DNA of 11,971 bases from CAG-1000 sp964545285 (GTDB taxonomy: Bacteria; Bacillota_I; Bacilli_A; RF39; UBA660), in NCBI GenBank assembly GCA_964545285.1, contig CAZJEW010000033.1, forward strand, positions 1-11,971. The letters run 5' to 3'. Position 1 is the stretch's first letter. Each line of letters begins with the position of its first letter. The position numbers and the translations under genes are program-made. Below are positions 1 to 6,662 of this stretch, in pieces. The notes below the pieces were generated by a model. The model was not told the origin of the DNA. It saw only the letters and a program-made list of their open reading frames with translations, and ran no database searches.

Positions 1-16
1 TTTTATTATGTTTCAT
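1..16 (-). CDS. Start of a further gene (partial, runs off the left edge)
   Basis: ATG (16-14) opens MKHNK… on the minus strand and runs off the window. TAGGAG (27-22) lies 5 bases upstream and a promoter candidate lies at 41-69. The basic start is typical of a protein N-terminus, but nothing can be said about the product. Confidence 0.45.
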
Positions 17-40
17 TGATGCTCCTATATTCATAATAAA

Positions 41-69
41 ATTATATTATATTTGATTATTATTTACAA
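41..69 (-). promoter_or_regulatory. Sigma-A promoter for the gene at the left edge
   Basis: On the minus strand, TTGTAA (69-64) and TATAAT (46-41) are separated by 17 bases, in the 88-base gap after the thioredoxin/propeller gene. Initiation near 34 would give a leader of about 18 bases with AGGAG (26-22) before the ATG at 16. The region is extremely A/T-rich, so a chance match is possible, but spacing and leader length agree with the other promoters here. I see no clear terminator in bases 70-104. Confidence 0.5.
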
Positions 70-104
70 GTAATCTAAAAGATAAACCTACAAACTTTTC
101 TAAA

Positions 105-1799
105 CTATTCTATTTCATATAATCCAAAATAAACATACATATCAGAGTCTATAAATATCTTTTCACCATTTTTATAGATATATCCATCAGCATATATATT
201 ACTATTTGAAGAAGACACATAATCTGAAATATAATAATTTATATAATTATCTATTTTCACACTATAATATACATCATCAACTAATAATTTACTTTTTGAT
301 TCATCATATACATAAATGGATTCATAATCATCATTATTTTTTTCAATATAGAATAATTGATTATTAATATAATATGCATTATAAACATCATCACTTATTG
401 TAATATCTTTATCATCACTGTATAAATGTAATTTTCCAATATCATCTCCATTACACTCATCAATGAAATATGTATCATTATTATTAAAATTCAAAAGACA
501 AACATTCTTACCAATATCTTTATTATTCTTTATTAATCCATCTGAAACAATAAATCTACTTAACACATCATCTTTAGTAACATAAAATGAATTATCATTT
601 GTATTATAATTATAGATGTCAATTTCTTCAGAATCACCTATTTCTATATTCTTTTTATTCTCAACATCATATATATAGTAATATACATTATCATCTTCTA
701 AATCATCATTATTTTTATAATAAATAATATAATTAAATCTATCAAAATCTTTCAAATCATAATCAAAATACAATAATCCATCTGATTTTTTATTTTTACT
801 TTCATCTAATACTGAATATGAATAAGTTTTATAATTTCTAAATGAATTGTCAGTTTCATTATATTCTTCATCATCAATAATAATACTTGAAAAATTCTCT
901 TCTACTTCTTCTTTTGAATAATATCCTAAATAATCCCCTAAAAACTCATTATTATAAGTTACAAATGTATATGAAGAAGATTCATCATATGAATTTTCTT
1001 CAAAAGTACTTGTTAATAATAAATAATCACTATCACTCATGGTATCTACTTCAAACCAGTATAAATCATATCCATTATCTTCTGCATATTCAGTAATAAT
1101 AGGCTTATACAATTCACAATAATGACAATATGACAATGCTAATACTGTAACAACAATTTTTTCTTTTTTTGTTGCTTTAACCCAATCATCAACATTGCTG
1201 TCTTCAACATATTTTAATTTTTCAGTTGAATAATTATTAATTAAATTAGCTTCAATGTTTTCACTTGAATCGTTAATAGAATAATATAAATTATTATTAG
1301 AATATCCATAATAATGAGTAAATCTATCAGTTATTAATTTATTATTATAATATAATTCATATACATTTTGATCATTTTTATTTTCTTTATAATAAACAAC
1401 ATCATTATTAATAGCTTGGTACCCCATAACATTAGATGAAACTTTAATATTTTCATTTTCGTTAATAGTCCTCTTATATAATCCATCATCGTCATTAAGA
1501 TAGAATATACTATTCTTATCTTTTGTTACAGCAAAATCATAGACTTTATTAGCAATCTTAACTTGATCTTTATAATCACTATAATATAAAATATCATCTT
1601 TTAAATATACTATCCCATCATTTACAATCGTTGCATCAGAAATGTTGCTTGCTAATAGAACAGATTCAGTTTCATTAAAAATATTATTTAAATTAGAATA
1701 ATTTAAGTTATACGTATATTGAAATAAAGCACTGTTATAAGTAACATTGTCACTATATATTATTTTATCCTTATTATAGGACAAACTATAAAATAACAA
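105..1799 (-). CDS. Exported propeller-repeat protein with an inserted thioredoxin-like domain
   Basis: These 564 residues are the uninterrupted part; its first codon is TTG with no good Shine-Dalgarno, and the true N-terminus appears to lie upstream in another frame. The sequence is strikingly rich in Tyr, Asp and Asn. Residues 1-205 and about 320-564 contain recurring strands (VYYKEN, LYYSIND, LLYFDYD, QLFYIEKNND, IYVYDESKSKLLVDDV) typical of DUF5050/TolB-like beta-propeller repeats. Between them, about 208-307, is a thioredoxin-like domain: strand KIVVTVLAL, active site CHYC (225-228) starting a helix (ELYKPIITEYAED), strand YDLYWFEVDT, then SYTFVTYNNEFLGDYLGY. The cis-proline usual before the TFV strand is missing. 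It is probably extracellular and could bind or oxidise thiols. It is the last gene of the LtaS-family operon. The function is unproven. Confidence 0.65.
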   Translation of the reverse strand: MLFYSLSYNKDKIIYSDNVTYNSALFQYTYNLNYSNLNNIFNETESVLLASNISDATIVNDGIVYLKDDILYYSDYKDQVKIANKVYDFAVTKDKNSIFYLNDDDGLYKRTINENENIKVSSNVMGYQAINNDVVYYKENKNDQNVYELYYNNKLITDRFTHYYGYSNNNLYYSINDSSENIEANLINNYSTEKLKYVEDSNVDDWVKATKKEKIVVTVLALSYCHYCELYKPIITEYAEDNGYDLYWFEVDTMSDSDYLLLTSTFEENSYDESSSYTFVTYNNEFLGDYLGYYSKEEVEENFSSIIIDDEEYNETDNSFRNYKTYSYSVLDESKNKKSDGLLYFDYDLKDFDRFNYIIYYKNNDDLEDDNVYYYIYDVENKKNIEIGDSEEIDIYNYNTNDNSFYVTKDDVLSRFIVSDGLIKNNKDIGKNVCLLNFNNNDTYFIDECNGDDIGKLHLYSDDKDITISDDVYNAYYINNQLFYIEKNNDDYESIYVYDESKSKLLVDDVYYSVKIDNYINYYISDYVSSSNSNIYADGYIYKNGEKIFIDSDMYVYFGLYEIE

Positions 1800-1989
1800 G
1801 CTATAACAACCTTTACATTTATTACTTAATGTAGTTTTATTTGTTAAAGATTTATCTTTTAATACTAATGAATTATCTTTAACATAAAGATAATACTTAT
1901 CTTTTTTACTATTATTTAAGAAAAAATACCCATAAACACAAAAAGATAATAATAAAACAATAAAAAAGTACTATATAGTACTTATTCAC
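1800..1989 (-). pseudogene. Out-of-frame N-terminus (membrane anchor) of the thioredoxin/propeller protein
   Basis: A GTG at 1989-1987, overlapping the previous stop as GTGAATAA, opens MNKYYIVLFYC… and stops after 25 codons at 1912. The frame of the large downstream gene is open from 1970 to 105 and contains a hydrophobic segment IVLLLSFCVYGYFF, but it has no ATG, GTG or TTG before 1799. Removing one T from the six-T run (+ strand A-run 1962-1967) joins them as MNKYYIVLF-IVLLLSFC…, a normal anchor or signal sequence, followed by KKDKYYLYVKDNSL… and a CKGC motif. The intact protein would have 627 residues. The cause could be mutation, slippage or a homopolymer sequencing error. Confidence 0.7.
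1962..1983 (-). terminator. Perfect 18-bp palindrome followed by T6: weak terminator or RNA hairpin
   Basis: AAGTACTATATAGTACTT (1983-1966) is a perfect palindrome that can fold as a 7-bp stem with an AUAU loop. On the minus strand a run of six T (1967-1962) overlaps its end, resembling a small intrinsic terminator. It coincides with the stop of the previous gene, the GTG start of the next, and the apparent frameshift. The stem has only two G-C pairs, so termination would be partial at best. Confidence 0.35.
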
Positions 1990-2602
1990 CTTTTACAATA
2001 AATAATTTATTGTTATCTTTTATGATAGTTAATGCTATTGAGCTTTGATACCCTAAATCTTTTACATAATTCCAAGATGCTTTTACTATGTATCCGTTAT
2101 ATTCTTTATTGTTATATGTATATGTTGTATTAAATATATCATCAATTGTTACATCACTTACTTCAGGTAATTCTTGAGTTCTATTTCCATTAACATTTGA
2201 TTCAACGTATTTATATATTGTTGTTCCCATATTTTCTTTGAAATTATCCACTAAATCTTCATATATAAATTCAGTTCCACCAATATCAGTACTACCCAGT
2301 TTATTATTTATAGTATATAAGTCAATTATAAACAGTTTTGAAATGCTTTTGGCATATTCTTCATAATTTATTGGTTCCTCATTTAATAAAGTTCTAAGAG
2401 TCTCAAATTCGGTTTTGAATGCATTTGTATCATTAGAAGATAAACTATAACCATATAATTCTAAAGAATCTAACTTTTTAATATTATCTTTTTCACTAAA
2501 AAAATCATTATATACTTTATATCCTAAAAAAGATAAAAGTAATACACCAATAATAATAAATATAATAATTACTTTATTTGGTTTTTTCTTCATCACACTC
2601 AC
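1982..2602 (-). CDS. Membrane-anchored extracellular hypothetical protein
   Basis: I do not recognise a family. Read from GTG 2602 (the longest frame goes back to ATG 2620), the product has about 206 residues: a short Lys-rich cytoplasmic end (MKKKPNK), one membrane helix (about 11-28 from this start), and an extracellular domain of about 165 residues with alternating helical and strand-like parts ending SSIALTIIKDNNKLFIVKGE. Phrases such as YAKSISKLFIIDLYTINNK and IGGTEFIYEDLVDNFKEN suggest a compact NTF2-like alpha+beta fold, but that is a guess. The start region overlaps the end of the LtaS-family gene by about 29 bases, so expression is coupled to it. The GTG start and stop-overlap of the next gene indicate a three-gene operon. 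Confidence 0.7.
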   Translation of the reverse strand: MSVMKKKPNKVIIIFIIIGVLLLSFLGYKVYNDFFSEKDNIKKLDSLELYGYSLSSNDTNAFKTEFETLRTLLNEEPINYEEYAKSISKLFIIDLYTINNKLGSTDIGGTEFIYEDLVDNFKENMGTTIYKYVESNVNGNRTQELPEVSDVTIDDIFNTTYTYNNKEYNGYIVKASWNYVKDLGYQSSIALTIIKDNNKLFIVKGE

Positions 2603-4634
2603 CAATCCTATCTCCTTCATTTTTAATTAAATTATGAACAATTATTCCATTAGATACATCTAATATTTCATTAGCATATTCTTTAATTCTATCAATATAA
2701 TCACTTTCAATAACTTCATTAGTGAAAGCAACATAATTATCATTTAAATTACTATAATATATCTTGTTAGTAAGAACATTACCATTAGGAAATACAACTA
2801 TTTTTTCATTGTTACTAAATATATCATTACCTAATGAATATTTTTCTTCAAAACCAAACATATTAGCAATAGTAGGTAATATATCATATATTCCCATAAC
2901 ATCTGTAATATTAGTATTAAAGTTATTTTCTCCACTCCATATAATTAAAGGTGTATTTTTTAACAAATCGTATGTATAATTACCCAAATCATAATAACCC
3001 TCACTATCAGAATCTTTAATATTATCAGTAATAGGATCATAGTTATATAATAAATCAAATTGTTTTTTAGCAAGTCTAGCTTCATGATCCCCATATAATA
3101 CAAATATAGTATTTTCAAGTAAGCCATTTGATCTTAATTCTTCAAACAACTCGCCTAAAGCTTCATCAGCATAATGAGCAGATTTAATATAATTACCAAT
3201 ACTAGTATCTTCTAAATAATTAGCAACATCATATACCGTTTCACCATTTTCATTAACATAACTATAATTCATATTTAAATTAAAATCACTATATTTATCT
3301 AATTCATTAAATGGTGAATGATTACTCAAAGTAATTATAGTTCCAAAATATGGTGTATTTTGAGCTTTTATTTCTAATAAATATGGTTGAATTTGTTTAA
3401 AGAAAGATTTATCAGAAAGTCCGAGGCCAATATATTCAGGATCATCTTCGCTAGGTATTTCAAACATATCTTTAGCATAAAATTTTTGATATCCAAGATT
3501 TTTATGCATAAGTTTTCTATTCCAATAATCAGCATTATTAGCATGCATACTAAATGTATAATATCCAAGTTGATTAAAATATTCAGGCATAGCACTATAA
3601 TTTCTATCATAATAATTAACAAAAACTGTTCCACTAGAAGATGGCATTAATCCTGTTAACAAAGTAAACTCTGTATCTGAAGAAGTCCCAATACTTATTT
3701 GTGGGTAAAATTTTGAAAAATAAATCCCTTCTTTAGTTAATCTATTAATATTTGGAGTTACTTCTTGTCCATTAATTGTTAAATCGACTAAAAAATTTTG
3801 TATACTTTCCATATGAATAAATATAACATTCTTACCATTAAATATATTTGTATAACTATTGTTCTCTTTTGTTTCTTTTTCCCATTTGCATGAATAATAC
3901 TCTCTAAATGTTTTAGCAGCACCATCATAGCCAAATAAAGTATCTATTTTAGGTTGTACACTTTGTATTAAATCATTTATAGTATATGTATAAACTCCGA
4001 ATCTTTGAACTATATACTCCCTATTCCATTGTTTTACAAATCTACTAATTTCAGTAGAAGTCAAAGTACAAAATAATATAAATGCTATAATTCCAGCAGA
4101 AAATAATGTATAAGTAAACATCTTTTTACTTTTTTCTACTTTTTCAACTTCAAAATAATACTTCTTTTTACATAATCTTTTATGAATAATAATCAAAATA
4201 GTAGGAAATATTAGGAATAAAAATTGGTAGAAATGTAATTTATCAAATAAAGAATCATTTACTTCACCTATCATAGATGCAGTAGAGATTAGATTAACAG
4301 ATAAGAATGACTTAAAAAACTCATAATAAATAGTATTACCAATACAAAGTAATGTACCAAATAATAACCACGTAAAAAAGTATACAAATTGATACTTAGG
4401 CTTAAATAAATATCCAAATGCCCCAATTAATAAAAGAATCATCAAATCACTTAAAAATGGCTTTAAAGTAAAAACATATCCACTTCCAACAGTAGCAAGT
4501 CTTAAAGACATTTCAAGAATTATAGAAATAATAACAAATGATAAAAATAGTACATTTGTTGATGTATATTTTTTAAATAATTTAATAAACGATTTATATA
4601 ATTTCTTAAATGATTTAATAATATTCCCTTTCAT
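2574..4634 (-). CDS. LtaS-family membrane phosphoglycerol transferase / sulfatase-fold enzyme
   Basis: The protein has 686 residues with five N-terminal helices (about 25-45, 60-78, 82-103, 135-151, 171-191) and a large extracellular alkaline-phosphatase-superfamily domain (about 265-600), the LtaS layout. LtaS makes lipoteichoic acid by transferring glycerol-phosphate from phosphatidylglycerol. Metal and active-site positions match LtaS: HMES (Glu276), GTSSDTE (316-322), WNR (Trp371, Arg373), NHSP (His439) and YGDHE (Asp516, His517). Aligning on SDxE places Ser318 where S. aureus LtaS has its nucleophile Thr300, with Thr317 one residue earlier, so the nucleophile here is uncertain. It is the first gene of a separate operon with its own promoter, and the next gene overlaps its end. 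Lipoteichoic acid synthesis is most likely, but related enzymes act on other glycerol-phosphate acceptors. Confidence 0.9.
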   Translation of the reverse strand: MKGNIIKSFKKLYKSFIKLFKKYTSTNVLFLSFVIISIILEMSLRLATVGSGYVFTLKPFLSDLMILLLIGAFGYLFKPKYQFVYFFTWLLFGTLLCIGNTIYYEFFKSFLSVNLISTASMIGEVNDSLFDKLHFYQFLFLIFPTILIIIHKRLCKKKYYFEVEKVEKSKKMFTYTLFSAGIIAFILFCTLTSTEISRFVKQWNREYIVQRFGVYTYTINDLIQSVQPKIDTLFGYDGAAKTFREYYSCKWEKETKENNSYTNIFNGKNVIFIHMESIQNFLVDLTINGQEVTPNINRLTKEGIYFSKFYPQISIGTSSDTEFTLLTGLMPSSSGTVFVNYYDRNYSAMPEYFNQLGYYTFSMHANNADYWNRKLMHKNLGYQKFYAKDMFEIPSEDDPEYIGLGLSDKSFFKQIQPYLLEIKAQNTPYFGTIITLSNHSPFNELDKYSDFNLNMNYSYVNENGETVYDVANYLEDTSIGNYIKSAHYADEALGELFEELRSNGLLENTIFVLYGDHEARLAKKQFDLLYNYDPITDNIKDSDSEGYYDLGNYTYDLLKNTPLIIWSGENNFNTNITDVMGIYDILPTIANMFGFEEKYSLGNDIFSNNEKIVVFPNGNVLTNKIYYSNLNDNYVAFTNEVIESDYIDRIKEYANEILDVSNGIIVHNLIKNEGDRIGECDEEKTK
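2612..2617 (-). promoter_or_regulatory. Shine-Dalgarno deciding the start of the next gene
   Basis: AAGGAG (2617-2612) lies inside the last codons of the LtaS-family gene. It is inside, not before, the longest reading frame of the following gene (ATG at 2620). It is 6 bases before a TTG (2605) and 9 bases before a GTG (2602), but 18 bases before the ATG at 2593. The real start is therefore most likely GTG 2602 or TTG 2605. Confidence 0.6.
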
Positions 4635-4650
4635 AATTCCTCTCTAAAAC

Positions 4651-4679
4651 ATTATAACATGTGATACACATTTTTTCAA
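4651..4679 (-). promoter_or_regulatory. Extended -10 promoter of the LtaS-family operon
   Basis: On the minus strand, TTGAAA (4679-4674) and TGTTATAAT, whose TATAAT is at 4656-4651, are 17 bases apart. The TG-N preceding the hexamer makes it an extended -10. Initiation near 4644 leaves a leader of about 10 bases with AGAGG just before the ATG at 4634. The spacer contains the small inverted repeat ATGTG-TAT-CACAT (4671-4659), which could bind a regulator, but it is short. Confidence 0.75.
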
Positions 4680-4681
4680 TT

Positions 4682-4703
4682 AAAAAGAAGTGAAATACAC
4701 TTC
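4682..4703 (-). terminator. Intrinsic terminator after the two-helix protein
   Basis: On the minus strand, GAAGTG-TATTT-CACTTC forms a 6-bp stem with a 5-base loop (4703-4687) followed at once by TTTTT (4686-4682). It starts 17 bases after the TAA stop. This makes the upstream gene monocistronic and isolates the following operon, whose -35 box begins 3 bases downstream. Confidence 0.8.
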
Positions 4704-4720
4704 ATTATATAAACAATTGA

Positions 4721-5068
4721 TTAATCAGAAGCAGCGTCACAACTGCCAGGATCATTAATACAAGTCATACAGTCTTTATATCTATCAGTTCCAACTAATC
4801 CCATTAGAACACCAACAATAGTTACTACTAAAAATACACATACTGCAGCAACAGCTTTAGATACTAAATTCTTTTGAGCTTCTTTAACTTTGTCTTCATT
4901 TTTTTCAGTAACAGCTTTTGCAAGACCAATCATTCCAACGACAATTAATATAATTGGAACACCAATCTTAATAGCTAATACAACATAACCTACTAATCTC
5001 AAAACAGGTTTTAAATCGTTACATAAGTTAACCTCATCAAGAAAATTTATCATATCAAACAATTCCAT
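4721..5068 (-). CDS. Small two-helix membrane protein, VirB2/TrbC (type IV secretion pilin)-like
   Basis: The product is 115 residues from the ATG at 5068. A GTG at 5083 would add five residues, but it sits on the predicted transcription start and would put the GGAGGAG Shine-Dalgarno inside the gene, so I reject it. The protein has a short N-terminal amphipathic part, helix 1 (about 25-51), a charged loop (TEKNEDKVKEAQKN, 54-67), helix 2 (about 71-94) and a cysteine-rich end (Cys100, 103 and 110). This topology, with a Lys-rich loop between two Gly/Val/Ile-rich helices, is that of VirB2/TrbC-type T4SS pilins found singly in Gram-positives. It stands alone between a perfect promoter and a terminator, directly downstream of the Tad operon. 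A structural subunit role is inferred; a holin-like small membrane protein is an alternative. Confidence 0.6.
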   Translation of the reverse strand: MELFDMINFLDEVNLCNDLKPVLRLVGYVVLAIKIGVPIILIVVGMIGLAKAVTEKNEDKVKEAQKNLVSKAVAAVCVFLVVTIVGVLMGLVGTDRYKDCMTCINDPGSCDAASD

Positions 5069-5090
5069 AATATTCTCCTCCACTATCTAA

Positions 5091-5119
5091 ATTATACTTA
5101 TTATTAACTTTCTTGTCAA
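5091..5119 (-). promoter_or_regulatory. Perfect-consensus sigma-A promoter
   Basis: On the minus strand, TTGACA (5119-5114) and TATAAT (5096-5091) both match the consensus fully and are separated by 17 bases, the best promoter in the window. Predicted initiation near 5084 gives a 16-base leader with GGAGGAG before the ATG at 5068. The upstream bases are A/T-rich with A-runs, compatible with an UP-element. It should give high constitutive transcription of the small two-helix membrane protein. Confidence 0.85.
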
Positions 5120-5174
5120 TAATATTTCATTTTCTTTACAATATTAATTTAGATAAAATATTTTTATAATTATA

Positions 5175-6116
5175 CTATAATCCAATTTTATTAACAAAAG
5201 CTCTAATTTCAGCAATGTCACTTTGTCTATCATCTAAAGGTGGTAATGTATGGAATACTTTTAATTTAGTTTCAAATTCAAAAGTAGCCACATCTTCATT
5301 ACTAAGAACACATTTATTTAATACAATTTTGGATTCTTTTAATTTATCTAACAAATACTTACTAGTCTTTAAAACTTTATTTAGCATAAGAGTAGAAGGT
5401 TCTAAAAGATAAATAACTTCAGCACACACATCAACTTCTTCATAATCATTCAAATCAACTAGTATAACATCATAAGTTTGATGTTTCATTAATTCTTTAG
5501 GTAAATCTGCAGTCGTGGTACTTACCATATCCTTATCATTATAATAAATAAAATCAACTTTATTTACTTCAATAGCAGCAACACTTCTTGAATCTTGAAT
5601 TACTTTTTTAATCATATATATTAAACTTGTCGAACCTGCATGTTGAGTAACATTTTTAAATCCTATAACTTTAAGTTTTCCACCACCCATACTTATAGTT
5701 TCACCATTACCATCATTAGTGCTTGATTCTAACTCTGATAAGTTATGAATATTTACTACATCCTTATATGTATGAGGATGCACTAATAAATAATTAATTC
5801 CTTCGACATTCCTAGTAAAATTATATATTCCAAGAGAAATTAATTTAGATAGATATGCTTTTGAATCGCTCTCAGGGTTATTATCTAAAAGTAATATAAC
5901 ATTTTCCATATTAATATTCATTGCTAATTTTTGTAAATTGTCAGGATTCTGATAATCTCTAATAGCAGTAATATCTAATATCATTTTATCGTAATAAAAA
6001 TTTGTAAAAGTATCAATTATTTCATCAACATTAAAAACACCTTCAATAGATTTCATAACCTCTATATCTAGTCCCATAAGCATTTCTTTATACTTATTTA
6101 CAACCATTACATTCAT
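5175..6116 (-). CDS. tadZ: TadZ/CpaE-like protein with degenerate P-loop
   Basis: This 313-residue protein has a receiver-like N-terminal domain (about 1-120, with MILDIT placing Asp48 at the usual phospho-acceptor position) joined by a linker (about 125-145) to a ParA/MinD-like domain (about 147-313). In other bacteria TadZ/CpaE marks the cell site where the Tad pilus is built. Here the deviant Walker A region reads TQHAGSTS (157-164), so both P-loop lysines are replaced (Thr157 and Ser162). A hydrophobic Walker B-like strand, YDVILVDLND (215-224), remains. TadZ proteins are known for atypical ATPase sites, which supports the call. The start is set by GGGAGGTG (6132-6125) 8 bases before the ATG. 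The gene lies at the end of the operon, 3 bases after tadE, whereas many Tad loci place it before the ATPase. Confidence 0.75.
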   Translation of the reverse strand: MNVMVVNKYKEMLMGLDIEVMKSIEGVFNVDEIIDTFTNFYYDKMILDITAIRDYQNPDNLQKLAMNINMENVILLLDNNPESDSKAYLSKLISLGIYNFTRNVEGINYLLVHPHTYKDVVNIHNLSELESSTNDGNGETISMGGGKLKVIGFKNVTQHAGSTSLIYMIKKVIQDSRSVAAIEVNKVDFIYYNDKDMVSTTTADLPKELMKHQTYDVILVDLNDYEEVDVCAEVIYLLEPSTLMLNKVLKTSKYLLDKLKESKIVLNKCVLSNEDVATFEFETKLKVFHTLPPLDDRQSDIAEIRAFVNKIGL

Positions 6117-6119
6117 TTA

Positions 6120-6647
6120 TTATTCACCTCCCTCATCGATAACTGTAGGGCAACCTATTGACTGTGTATTCTCATAATACAACGCTTTAGTTTCACCCAT
6201 TATCGGTAACTTTATATGTATATTTATAACTGGTATACTTACTTTAATAAAAGTAGTTACTTTATATACAACTCTTGAATTTGATGTCTTAGATTTATTT
6301 TCACTATAGCATACCTTTTTAACACAATATCCTCCATAATACATAGTTCCATAATTTGTACAATCAATATCAGCAGTATTATATCCCATACTATTAATTA
6401 ATAAATATGCTTTAACATCAACAGTATCAGTAGTTTCTAGTTCTTCAGTAGTCAAATCTCTAATATCTTTATTTCTGACAATAGCAGAAGTAGTAAAGCC
6501 TTCACTTTGCTCAATATAGTTTAGTATTTCGTTTTTAACTTTAAAAGCCTTAGTATAACTAATAGAATAAGCTAAAAAACTTGAAAAGAGCACTATAAAT
6601 AGTGCTACGATACCAAAAATCCAAGTTCCAGCCATAGACTCTTTCAT
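6120..6647 (-). CDS. TadE-like pseudopilin (minor pilin) with four cysteines
   Basis: This 175-residue protein begins MKESMAGTWIFG, has one long N-terminal hydrophobic helix (about 8-30) and then an external domain of about 140 residues with Cys at 96, 108, 113 and 166. This is the size and layout of TadE-type pseudopilins (minor pilins of Tad systems), although the usual Glu five residues after the processing site is not visible. The N-terminus resembles that of the preceding small pilin (both MKE, then Gly at residue 6 or 7, then the hydrophobic helix), so both may follow the same membrane-handling rule. It starts 15 bases after the pilin stop with only a weak GGAA-type site, so it is probably translated by coupling. 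Its last codons contain the Shine-Dalgarno of the next gene. Confidence 0.65.
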   Translation of the reverse strand: MKESMAGTWIFGIVALFIVLFSSFLAYSISYTKAFKVKNEILNYIEQSEGFTTSAIVRNKDIRDLTTEELETTDTVDVKAYLLINSMGYNTADIDCTNYGTMYYGGYCVKKVCYSENKSKTSNSRVVYKVTTFIKVSIPVINIHIKLPIMGETKALYYENTQSIGCPTVIDEGGE

Positions 6648-6662
6648 CTATAATCATTCCAA

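Noticed and set aside
3374..3634. Minus-strand open frame inside the LtaS-family gene
   Set aside because: It is an alternative frame within the conserved catalytic domain of a clearly real gene and resembles no protein.
3387..3650. Plus-strand open frames, also at 887-1096, 2764-2979 and 5215-5412
   Set aside because: They lie opposite well-supported minus-strand genes, have no ribosome binding sites, and show Ile/Leu/Tyr/His-rich composition typical of antisense shadows in AT-rich DNA.
4659..4671. ATGTG-ATA-CACAT inverted repeat as a firm operator
   Set aside because: The arms are only 5 bp. It is noted with the promoter but is too short to call separately.
5066..5083. GTG at 5083 as the start of the two-helix protein
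   Set aside because: It coincides with the predicted transcription start and would place the GGAGGAG ribosome site inside the coding region; the ATG at 5068 is correctly spaced.
5084..5174. Terminator after the TadZ-like gene
   Set aside because: Only weak A/T-only self-complementarity is visible, with no stable stem followed by a T-run, so readthrough from the Tad operon into the next gene remains possible.
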